DNA from: Hyphomicrobiales bacterium
GTDB lineage: Bacteria; Pseudomonadota; Alphaproteobacteria; Rhizobiales; Rhizobiaceae
NCBI GenBank assembly: GCA_012842935.1
Contig: DUSC01000232.1
Span: 1 to 33,340 of the forward strand
Reading direction: 5' to 3'
Length of the DNA: 33,340 nucleotides
Part shown: in pieces, positions 27,187 through 33,340 of the stretch
How positions within the stretch are numbered: position 1 is the stretch's first letter
Layout: each line of letters starts with the position of its first letter
Program-made: the position numbers and the translations under genes
Notes under the pieces: model-generated
The model's database searches: none
Told to the model about the DNA's origin: nothing
The model's input: the letters and a program-made list of their open reading frames with translations, nothing else

Positions 27187-27327
27187 TCAGATCGCCTTGC
27201 GGGCGACGAAGGTGATGTCGCCGCGGGCAATGCCGAGGTCGGAAAGCTCGCGGTTCGAAAGGCGGCTCAGCTCGGAAACGGTCTCGCGATAGCGACGCCA
27301 GTTGCGATAGTTGCGGATCAGGTTCAT
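27187..27327 (-). CDS. DUF1127 small protein
   Basis: The 46-residue protein, MNLIRNYRNWRRYRETVSEL followed by SRLSNRELSDLGIARGDI and a short tail, is a typical short DUF1127 protein: an arginine-rich N-terminal helix and the conserved L(S/N)RELxDLGI-x-R-x-DI motif. Family members are RNA-related regulators of stress, phosphate and C1 metabolism in alphaproteobacteria; in Rhodobacter one (CcaA) is encoded directly upstream of the CcsR small RNAs, as here. I start at 27327 rather than the longer frame to 27447, because the upstream 40 residues are not part of the family. No strong ribosome-binding site is visible before this ATG. Confidence 0.9.
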   Translation of the reverse strand: MNLIRNYRNWRRYRETVSELSRLSNRELSDLGIARGDITFVARKAI

Positions 27328-27423
27328 GGCACGTCTCGTTTCGTCTTTAGTTCGTTTCTTGCCGTCTTCGTGTACGATGCGAAGATAGGTGCGCCGGATC
27401 CGTTTGGGTAGACGCATTGGTGC

Positions 27424-27452
27424 ATAGCAGCATTGCGTCTTGTGCATTGCAA
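27424..27452 (-). promoter_or_regulatory. Weak promoter candidate for DUF1127-small RNA transcript
   Basis: On the minus strand TTGCAA (27447-27452) is followed after 17 nt by TGCTAT (complement of 27424-27429). The -10 match is poor. It would give a leader of about 90 nt. The area is unusual for three GCATTG words at 27413, 27430 and 27444 and a GACGCA/TGCGTC inverted repeat (27411-27416, 27434-27439), which may be regulator sites. Confidence 0.28.
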
Positions 27453-27577
27453 CATCCCTTGCTGCGCGACCAGGGTTGGCAAGAAGCGGGTTCGAATCGA
27501 AGCTCTCGCTCGGTCAGCGGCGTGCGTGCTATGGAGCATTGTGCGGCCGGAAGGGCCGGGAGGGGAAGACCGACCAG

Positions 27578-28690
27578 ATGGCGAGCTATCCAGTCCGTGT
27601 GAAGCGCGACATCGCGCGCTGGGTCGAGCGCGGCCTGATAGCGCCCGACCTGGCGCAGGTTCTGGCGGACGACGTCGACGCCCACCAACGCAAGTCGTTC
27701 AGTTTCGGCTCCGTCCTTGCGATCCTCGCGGCGCTGCTGTTCGTCGCGGCCCTGCTCATCTTCATTGCGGCGAACTGGGAAGCCATGCCGCGCCTGTTGC
27801 GCGTCGGGCTGGTCTTTGCCGCGCTCGTCGCCGGCTATGTCGGCGGTGCGGTGCTGAAGCAGCGCGATCATGCCGCCTTCGCCGAAGCGCTTTGGCTGAT
27901 CGGTGCGGCCGGCTTCGGCGGCGCCATCTCGCTGATCGGCCAGATGTATCATCTGTCGGGCGACGAGGCGCAGGCCGTGCTCGTCTGGTGCGCCGGCACC
28001 GCGCTCGCGGCGCTGGCTTTGCGCTCGGGCCCGCTCACCGTCGCTGCGGTGGCGCTGGCCGACGCCTGGCTGGCCATGCTTGCTCTCGACTTCTGGAAGT
28101 CGACGCCGTTCCCCTACGAGTTCGCCGCCATCGCACCCGTCCTGTGGGCGCTGTCTTACTGGACCGACAGCAAAGTGGCGCGCCACCTGCTCCTCTTGTC
28201 GCTCGACTTCTACCTGGTGCTGCTGGCCATCGAGGTAAACATGTTCGTGGTCTCGATCCTGCTGGCGATCGCTTCGGCGGCAGTGTTCGCATTCGCCGTG
28301 ATGCGTCCGGCCGAGGCCGAGCGCCTCGCCCGGCTCGACGGTCGGCTGTCGCTCCACGGACTGATCGGCTTCCTGACCGGCATGACGGTACTGCAGTTCG
28401 GCATGATCGACGAACTGAGCGCGCTGATCGTCGGCGCCGTGATTTCGTTTGCCGGTATCGCGGCCGCGCTGTTCTACGGCGGCCGCGACAGCCGCGCCGT
28501 GCGCTGGATCGCCTATCTCGGCTTCGGCTGCCAGCTGGTCTTCACCTATGTGGTGACGCTGGGCACCATGCTCGGCACGGCCGGCTTCTTCCTGCTCGGT
28601 TCGGTGACGCTCGCGATCCTGGCCTGGGTGATCATCCGGATCGAGCGCCGCGTGAGCGCGCCGGCCGCGCCTGGGGGAGCGGGAGCATGA
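27578..28690 (+). CDS. DUF2157 domain-containing polytopic membrane protein
   Basis: This 370-residue protein begins with a short cytoplasmic helical region (residues 1-40: WVERGLIAPDLAQVLADDVDAH), typical of DUF2157, then about ten hydrophobic helices. Conserved-looking pieces include FIAANWEAMPRLLRVGL and ALWLIGAAGFGGAISLIGQMYHLSGD. The function of the family is not known. The start ATG 27578 follows GGAGGGGAAG; the frame remains open upstream to 27440 without conserved sequence. It overlaps the following GDYXXLXY gene by 4 bp (ATGA), a pairing seen in many proteobacteria, so the two probably work together in the inner membrane. Confidence 0.88.
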   Translation: MASYPVRVKRDIARWVERGLIAPDLAQVLADDVDAHQRKSFSFGSVLAILAALLFVAALLIFIAANWEAMPRLLRVGLVFAALVAGYVGGAVLKQRDHAAFAEALWLIGAAGFGGAISLIGQMYHLSGDEAQAVLVWCAGTALAALALRSGPLTVAAVALADAWLAMLALDFWKSTPFPYEFAAIAPVLWALSYWTDSKVARHLLLLSLDFYLVLLAIEVNMFVVSILLAIASAAVFAFAVMRPAEAERLARLDGRLSLHGLIGFLTGMTVLQFGMIDELSALIVGAVISFAGIAAALFYGGRDSRAVRWIAYLGFGCQLVFTYVVTLGTMLGTAGFFLLGSVTLAILAWVIIRIERRVSAPAAPGGAGA

Positions 28691-29271
28691 TACGCGCCAA
28701 TCGACTTGTCATCGCGGCAATCGCGCTTTCGCTCGTGCAGATCGCCTTCCTTTCCTGGATGATCGCCGGCCGCGCCGCCATCCTGCGCAACGGCGCCGAG
28801 GTGCTCTTGCGCATACAGCCGATCGATCCGCGCGATCTGCTGCGCGGCGACTACGTCGTCCTCGCCTACGACATCAGCCAGATCCCGGCCGCGATCATCG
28901 CCAACGTGCCGGAAGGCATGACGGTCACGGAGGAGGGACCGATCTACGTCCGCCTGGCGAAGGGCGTCGACAAGCACTGGAACGCCGTTTCGGCGAACCT
29001 CGGCAAACCGTCCGCGACGCCGCCGGCCCCGGGCGAGGTCGACATCAGGGGCTGGATGCCCGGAGGCTGGAGTTTTTCCCGCGATATCACCGTCAGGATC
29101 GAATACGGTATCGAGCGCTTCTATCTGCCGGAAGGCGAAGGCCTCCCGATCCAGAACGATATTCGCGAGCGGCCGTTCTCCATGCTGGTCGCGGTTGCCA
29201 GGGACGGCTCGCCGCAGATCAAGGCGCTACTCGACGGCGAAACGGTGCTATACGAGGAACCGCCTTATTAA
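28687..29271 (+). CDS. GDYXXLXY domain-containing protein
   Basis: This 194-residue protein has an N-terminal membrane helix (about residues 7-27) and the name-giving motif GDYVVLAY at 54-61, preceded by the conserved IQPIDPRDLLR. A beta-rich, probably periplasmic domain follows, with FYLPEGEGLPIQNDIRER and a C-terminal IKALLDGETVLYEEPPY. The function is unknown; the family is nearly always found beside DUF2157 proteins, as here with a 4-bp overlap. It is the last gene with clearly core-like composition before the accessory segment. Confidence 0.9.
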   Translation: MIRANRLVIAAIALSLVQIAFLSWMIAGRAAILRNGAEVLLRIQPIDPRDLLRGDYVVLAYDISQIPAAIIANVPEGMTVTEEGPIYVRLAKGVDKHWNAVSANLGKPSATPPAPGEVDIRGWMPGGWSFSRDITVRIEYGIERFYLPEGEGLPIQNDIRERPFSMLVAVARDGSPQIKALLDGETVLYEEPPY

Positions 29272-29445
29272 GTGCCCGACCGGAACCGTCGGCGGGCCTC
29301 GAAGACAAAGGCGACCTTCAACGCCCCGGTCATGGCTCGTTTTGGGGCAGGAGGGAATCCGGGTCTCAGGTCAGAATGACTGTCGATCCGAGATTCTTCT
29401 AAAAGTTAAAATCCGACACGATAGAATGTCATTGGCCAACGCCGC

Positions 29446-30309
29446 ATGAGCAAGACGATGGGAACCGTCCGCAAGGAATTCGACGAAGACGAGGTCCGTC
29501 CGCGGAGCCGCAAGAACCGTTTAGGCAATATGAGATGGTTCTTTATCGCCTCGTGCGTGGCGATCGGTTTCGTTTTCGGCTTGGCCTTGGCGTTGATGTT
29601 CTTTGTTTGGGCCGTTCCACCTTTTGTCCGCCCGACGAATGAATCGACCCCGTGGGCATTCATCGAGTTGGACGACAAGCTTTCACAGTGGATTATCGCC
29701 CTGTCCTCCATACTTGCTACCGCCGTCAGTGCGCTCGCAGTGTACTTCGTGCGGAAGACACTCGATGAAAACAGCGAGACGAATAGGATCGCGGCAGAGG
29801 CATATGCCGTTGACAGCACGCCGTTTCTCATCCTGAAGCCGGTTGACGGGCAGAAGTTCGAATTGGATGCTCAAGGATATCCAACAACGGCACTCCTTTG
29901 CGAAATCGAAAATACCGGAAGGGGGCCGGCGACTGTTACAGCGATCTTTCGTTCATGGCAAAGCGTGGATCCAAATGAGAGTCCTAAGACAGCGGAGGAA
30001 GTGGCTCGCGAGCCAGTTGATCGATGGTCGCGAGAGGAAATCCAAATCCCGGTAGGCCCCTCAGGAAAGACCCCAAAAATTTATAGCCTTTCAGCGGAAT
30101 ACAGGCATAGAAAAAACTCCATAAATGAAGTTAATAAAACAATTTGGATATACTATATAGGATATATTGAATATATATTATCTGTAAGTATGACAAAATA
30201 TATAAGCAGTTTTTGCTATATTTATAGATATGATAAGCCAGAGCTAGGGATTCATGTAACGTTCCCGACAAATCCGGACAGATATTGGTACAGTCGTAAG
30301 CTGAACTAG
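29446..30309 (+). CDS. Two-TM hypothetical protein at start of accessory region
   Basis: I do not recognise a family. The 287 residues have a charged cytoplasmic N-terminus (1-30), TM1 at 31-57, a short periplasmic loop, TM2 at 80-103, a short charged helix (104-120), and a cytoplasmic domain with immunoglobulin- or C2-like beta pattern (PFLILKPVDGQKFEL, TALLCEIENTGRGPATV). The last third is rich in Ile/Tyr/Lys because the DNA there falls to about 20% GC. Codon use differs sharply from the core genes upstream. Proteins with this two-TM plus beta-domain layout are common, unannotated cargo of genomic islands. Starts at ATG 29446 without a clear ribosome-binding site. No partner gene is identifiable. 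Confidence 0.65.
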   Translation: MSKTMGTVRKEFDEDEVRPRSRKNRLGNMRWFFIASCVAIGFVFGLALALMFFVWAVPPFVRPTNESTPWAFIELDDKLSQWIIALSSILATAVSALAVYFVRKTLDENSETNRIAAEAYAVDSTPFLILKPVDGQKFELDAQGYPTTALLCEIENTGRGPATVTAIFRSWQSVDPNESPKTAEEVAREPVDRWSREEIQIPVGPSGKTPKIYSLSAEYRHRKNSINEVNKTIWIYYIGYIEYILSVSMTKYISSFCYIYRYDKPELGIHVTFPTNPDRYWYSRKLN

Positions 30310-30310
30310 T
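30061..30310. other. Sharply AT-rich patch
   Basis: Positions 30121-30240 contain only 24 G/C bases in 120 (20%) inside a window of about 65% GC. The patch is within the 3' third of the two-TM gene. It points to foreign origin and could attract a xenogeneic silencer or serve as an unwinding element next to the primase gene. Confidence 0.85.
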
Positions 30311-30556
30311 TAGCCGGTTCACGTGGCTGTGTCGGCCCATGGAGCGCTATCGCCAATAGCTATCAGCGCCTCCGCTTGTAAATCTGGTGGATGAAGGGAC
30401 CAATACGGCGTAATTATTCAATATGTTAGAGAATTGGCGCTGTATTTCGGCGCTGTAGAATATCTGTGGATGACCGGGGACGGCCCGGATAGCGCTCTCG
30501 ATTACCTGAGATAGGATGAGATTCACAAAAAAAGTGAAAACCGCCGCGGTATCAAT

Positions 30557-30610
30557 GGCTTGTGGACTTCCACCGTCCGCGGGGGCTTGTGGACTTCCAC
30601 CGTCCGCGGG
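30557..30610. repeat. Perfect tandem repeat, 2 x 27 bp
   Basis: Units 30557-30583 and 30584-30610 are identical. Each contains an inner inverted repeat GTGGA-CT-TCCAC and ends in CCGCGGG. The placement about 100 bp before a P4-type primase gene suggests iterons or an operator; only two copies are present. Confidence 0.9.
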
Positions 30611-30652
30611 GGTATGATTGCGGTCGTGTTCATTAGTGAGCACAGCGCAATC

Positions 30653-30696
30653 AAAAGGCCCGCTCTCGACTGACAGGTTTTCGAGCGAGCCCTTTT
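30653..30696 (+). terminator. Terminator-like hairpin in the primase leader
   Basis: AAAAGG (30653-30658) pairs with CCTTTT (30691-30696); between them GCTC and CGA segments pair imperfectly, giving a 16-17-nt interrupted stem with A-run before and T-run after, as in a bidirectional terminator. It ends 14 bp before the primase start codon, so it either stops incoming transcription or attenuates primase expression. Confidence 0.55.
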
Positions 30697-30710
30697 ACTA
30701 GGATTTCAAG

Positions 30711-33047
30711 ATGGACAATACCATTGGGGGGAATCCCTCGCAAGCCTCCTGCGAATTCGACCTCTCGGATCTACTTGGCGATTCGACCGTCGTGCCCATG
30801 CCCGGCGCCAATAGGGCCGTCGCTCTCGACCTCGCGCGGCGCGGCTTCGCGGTCTTCCCCTGCAACGCCGACAAACGGCCATTGACGAGACACAGCTTCC
30901 GGGACGCCACGACCGACGCCGACCAGATTCGGGCGTGGTGGAAGACCTGGCCCGACGCGCTTCCCGCATTGCCTACCGGCGCCCGTAGCGGAATCGCCGT
31001 TCTTGATATCGATCGGAAGAACGGCAAGGACGGCTATGCGGAATTGCGGGCGAAAGGGTTCGATCCTGATACGCTTTCGCCTGTAATGACACGGACGCCG
31101 AGCGGCGGTTGCCACCTGTTTTTCGCACACAGGGAGGGACTCAAGAACTGGTCGAAAGGTGAGATCGCACCCGGTTTAGACGTGCGCACCGAAGGCGGCA
31201 TTATCATCGCACCGGGAAGCTTCAAGGACGGCGGTCGCTACACGCCTCTGGGGCATCCGCTAGGCAGCGTTGAGTTGCCACCCTTCCCGGATGCCCTGAT
31301 TCCGCCCGCGAAACCGGAACGTGCCCATGTCGCCGTGCTGGATGTTGCATCGGCCGAACAGCGGGCTTGGGCCGCCAACCGCCTTCACGGCCTCGCCGAC
31401 GCCTTGGCGGCCATGTCTGAAGGCGGCCGCAATGCTACCTTGAACGAAACGGCTATGTGGGCCGGCGGCGCGGCGGCGCAAGGCGGGATGATCGATTGCG
31501 AAACCGCCCGTGCGCTCCTAGGGGCCGCTTGTGAACAGAACGGGCTGCCGCTGCGGGAATTCGAGTCGACCTTTCGCAGCGGATGGAATGCGGGCCTCCG
31601 CAAGCCCATTTCGGACTACCCGCGCGAGATCACTGCCGACGATTTCGAGGACCTAGACGCTAATTCGTACGACCTGAGCGACCTCTTGGGCGATGAGCCC
31701 AAGCCTGAATCCTATGCGCTCGACGAAGACGGCGTTATCCGCGCCTTCACCGCTCGCCACGACGGGGAGCTTCTTTTCGATCATCACGTCGGGCGCTGGT
31801 TTCGGTTCGATGGCAACGTCTGGCGCCGGGAAGAAACAAAACTGGCGCACCACTACGCCCGCGACCTGTGCACGAAGTTTGCCCGAACCGATCCGAAGAT
31901 TAGAGCGCTAAAGCAGGTCCGGACATGGGAGGCAGTCGAGCGGGGCGCCCGCGCCGTGCGCGAGTTCGCTTGCACTTCCGACTCCTGGAATCGCGATCAT
32001 TGGCTGTTGGGCACGCCTGGCGGCACAGTCGACCTTCGATCGGGCGAGTTGCGCCGCGGTCGCCCGGAAGACCGTATCAGCAAGCTCACCAGCGTCGCGC
32101 CCGTTCCGCTAGCCACGTTCGATCCTTCCCGCGACTGTCCGCTATGGCTGGCATTCCTTGATGAGGCGCTGGGCAGCGACGCCGACGCCATCCGCTTCCT
32201 TCAGCAATGGGGCGGCTACTCCCTGACGGGCGATACAAGAGAGCAAGTCTTGCTCTTCGTTTACGGGCCGGGCGGGTCGGGCAAAGGCACGGCAATCAAC
32301 ACCATTGGCGACGTGCTCGGGGAATATGCCGTCAACGTTGGCATGGAAACGCTGACGGCATCAAAGCACCGAGCCCATTTGACAGTGTTGGCACGCCTTC
32401 ACGGCGCTCGGATGGCACGGGCATCGGAGACGGAGAAGGGGTGCGCCTTGGCAGAGAATCGTATCAAGAACCTGACCGGGCAAGACCGGATCACGGCGAA
32501 TTTCATGCGGCAGGACCATTTCGAGTTCCTGCCTGAGTTCAAGCTTACCATCTTCGGAAACAACCGACCGAGCCTGAAGGACGTGGACACGGCAATCAAG
32601 CGCCGCATCGTGGTGCTGCCGTTCGATCATCCGCCGGCAAAGAAGGATGTCAGCCTTCCCGAGCGGCTGAAAGCGGAGTGGCCGGGCATCCTGTCATGGT
32701 TGATTGTCGGCTGTCTCGATTGGCAGGCTAACGGCCTGGTCCGCCCCGCCGTCCTAAATCAAGCGACCGAGAACTACTTTACCGAACAAGACGCCCTTGG
32801 GCAGTGGATAGCAGAGTGCTGCGAAACAGGGCCGTGCCTAGCCGACACGTGTGGAAACCTATGGGATTCGTGGTGCTACTACGCGACTGCCAACGGCGAG
32901 TTGCCCGGTAGCCGCAACAGGACGTTTCCGGAGACGCTTCAACAGCGTGGATTTAAGAGAATTCGAGATGAACACGGCATCATCGGAAAAGGCTATCTCG
33001 GCATCCGCGTGATTGAACGTGATCGATTTGATGCGATCGGAGGGTGA
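30711..33047 (+). CDS. P4-family phage/plasmid primase-helicase (Prim-Pol plus SF3 helicase)
   Basis: This 778-residue replication protein has an N-terminal primase/polymerase (Prim-Pol) domain at about 33-200: D99 and D101 in VLDIDRK, H135 in SGGCHLFF and D157 in GLDVRTEGGIIIAPGS. A linker/D5-like region follows. The C-terminal SF3 helicase has Walker A GPGGSGKGT (519-527), a Walker B-like ASETE (571-575) and sensor-1 FGNNRP (615-620), then the P4-type C-terminal domain. Length is that of P4 alpha-type proteins. All key residues look intact, so it is probably active. The eight-residue word DLSDLLGD occurs twice (17-24 and 321-328), flanking the primase half. No integrase, repressor or packaging gene is visible. 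The TGA stop overlaps the left arm of a 29-bp inverted repeat. Confidence 0.92.
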   Translation: MDNTIGGNPSQASCEFDLSDLLGDSTVVPMPGANRAVALDLARRGFAVFPCNADKRPLTRHSFRDATTDADQIRAWWKTWPDALPALPTGARSGIAVLDIDRKNGKDGYAELRAKGFDPDTLSPVMTRTPSGGCHLFFAHREGLKNWSKGEIAPGLDVRTEGGIIIAPGSFKDGGRYTPLGHPLGSVELPPFPDALIPPAKPERAHVAVLDVASAEQRAWAANRLHGLADALAAMSEGGRNATLNETAMWAGGAAAQGGMIDCETARALLGAACEQNGLPLREFESTFRSGWNAGLRKPISDYPREITADDFEDLDANSYDLSDLLGDEPKPESYALDEDGVIRAFTARHDGELLFDHHVGRWFRFDGNVWRREETKLAHHYARDLCTKFARTDPKIRALKQVRTWEAVERGARAVREFACTSDSWNRDHWLLGTPGGTVDLRSGELRRGRPEDRISKLTSVAPVPLATFDPSRDCPLWLAFLDEALGSDADAIRFLQQWGGYSLTGDTREQVLLFVYGPGGSGKGTAINTIGDVLGEYAVNVGMETLTASKHRAHLTVLARLHGARMARASETEKGCALAENRIKNLTGQDRITANFMRQDHFEFLPEFKLTIFGNNRPSLKDVDTAIKRRIVVLPFDHPPAKKDVSLPERLKAEWPGILSWLIVGCLDWQANGLVRPAVLNQATENYFTEQDALGQWIAECCETGPCLADTCGNLWDSWCYYATANGELPGSRNRTFPETLQQRGFKRIRDEHGIIGKGYLGIRVIERDRFDAIGG

Positions 33048-33190
33048 CGAAATGGATTTGGACCGATCCGTCCGTTCGCCCGGTTTATCGCTCTACACGC
33101 GCGCACACACACATGTAAGGGACGCGCACAAACACACATGTAAGGGCCTCATACGGCCAATCGGACGGATCGGTCCAAATCCATTTCGTC
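33046..33190. repeat. Perfect 29-bp inverted repeat, 87-bp centre
   Basis: The left arm 33046-33074 is the exact reverse complement of the right arm 33162-33190; pairing stops on both sides of the arms. The left arm begins inside the primase stop codon. The total of 145 bp suits a MITE-like element, a large regulatory hairpin or a replication origin. No target-site duplication is evident. Confidence 0.93.
33107..33146. repeat. Two 15-bp direct repeats inside the inverted repeat
   Basis: ACACACATGTAAGGG occurs at 33107-33121 and 33132-33146, 25 bp apart. Each includes the palindrome ACATGT. Alternating CA/GC dinucleotides fill the space between. The arrangement is iteron-like. Confidence 0.85.
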
Positions 33191-33316
33191 TTTGGGTCCT
33201 CCCCATGGGCCGCGATGCTGTCCCTGAGCGTGGTGTAGGTTCTGGCTGAGGTGGTCACCGGCGATGTTCCGGTAGGGTCTGGTTGCTGACACCAACTTGG
33301 ACCGGAGATTCCACCG
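33191..33316. mobile_element. Probable left end of an IS256-type element
   Basis: This GC-rich stretch lies between the inverted repeat and the transposase start codon and should contain the left terminal inverted repeat of the insertion sequence. The exact edge cannot be fixed without the right end, which is beyond the window. Confidence 0.45.
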
Positions 33317-33340
33317 ATGACCACCGACATGATGAACCTG
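33317..33340 (+). CDS. IS256-family (mutator) transposase, first 8 codons
   Basis: The window ends inside this gene. The eight visible residues, MTTDMMNL, are the characteristic start of a common rhizobial IS256-family transposase. With so few residues this relies on memory of that family's N-terminus, supported by the adjoining mobile-element context. Whether the gene continues intact is unknown. Confidence 0.5.

Larger units (their letters stand above)
30310..30710. other. 401-bp gap between the two-TM gene and primase
   Basis: No convincing gene is seen. A 98-residue minus-strand frame (30347-30643) exists but has no recognisable domain, and its only repeat is the 27-bp DNA repeat translated. 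The gap contains the tandem repeat (30557-30610), a TATGAT box at 30613-30618 without a good -35, and the hairpin at 30653-30696. It is probably the control or origin region of the primase gene. Confidence 0.6.

Noticed and set aside
29272-29445. tRNA or tmRNA attachment site at the core-accessory junction
   Set aside because: No cloverleaf, CCA end or tmRNA-like segment could be found; only a weak GCCCG/CGGGC dyad near 29276.
30347-30643. A 98-residue minus-strand frame in the primase leader
   Set aside because: No recognisable domain; its repeated PADGGSPQA peptide is only the translation of the 27-bp DNA repeat. A real small gene cannot be excluded but is not supported.
33013-33249. A 78-residue plus-strand frame through the 29-bp inverted repeat
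   Set aside because: It overlaps the primase end and runs through both repeat arms and the CA-rich centre; the translation has no gene-like character.

Overview
The window is mostly a GC-rich (roughly 65% by eye) chromosomal segment of an alphaproteobacterium of the order Hyphomicrobiales (Rhizobiales). The evidence is the gene order nagZ-scpA-scpB-tatABC-serS-surE-pcm-M23 lipoprotein, a fused SecDF of about 855 residues, a fatty acid hydroxylase of the sterol desaturase family, TrmFO, and a DUF1127 gene followed by CcsR/'cuckoo'-type small RNAs. A Phyllobacteriaceae-like genus is plausible but cannot be fixed from sequence alone.

Layout. 1-0.1 kb: tail of an IS630-type transposase. 0.2-1.9 kb: divergent erpA (Fe-S insertion) and dgt (dNTP hydrolysis). 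1.9-15.4 kb: a long plus-strand run of argS, a giant acidic SPOR-domain membrane protein, nagZ, scpA/scpB, an orphan ABC ATPase, tatA/B/C, serS, surE and pcm, covering peptidoglycan recycling, chromosome condensation, folded-protein export and translation. 15.5-23.8 kb: a NlpD/DipM-like lipoprotein with a degenerate LytM domain, a convergent AAA+ ATPase, then yajC-secDF followed by an NDUFAF3-like and an NDUFAF6-like gene, a small membrane protein and a fatty acid hydroxylase. 23.8-26.0 kb, minus strand: trmFO and a dienoyl-CoA-isomerase-like crotonase. 26.2-29.3 kb: a lipoprotein with a possible Cys-His-Asp triad, the DUF1127-small RNA locus on the minus strand, and a DUF2157/GDYXXLXY membrane protein pair.

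From about 29.3 kb to the end the DNA changes character. There is a two-TM protein of unknown function whose 3' part falls to 20% GC, a 400-bp regulatory-looking gap with a 27-bp tandem repeat and a terminator-like hairpin, a P4-type primase-helicase, a perfect 29-bp inverted repeat enclosing two 15-bp direct repeats, and the first codons of an IS256-type transposase. This looks like the edge of a mobile or satellite element. No integrase, tRNA or attachment site is visible inside the window.

The most distinctive structures are (i) the two tandem, covarying small-RNA units after DUF1127, with six anti-Shine-Dalgarno-like loops, and (ii) the repeats on both sides of the primase gene, which could be a replication origin, a regulatory hairpin or a MITE. 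No wholly new multi-gene defence or mobile system can be shown from this window.
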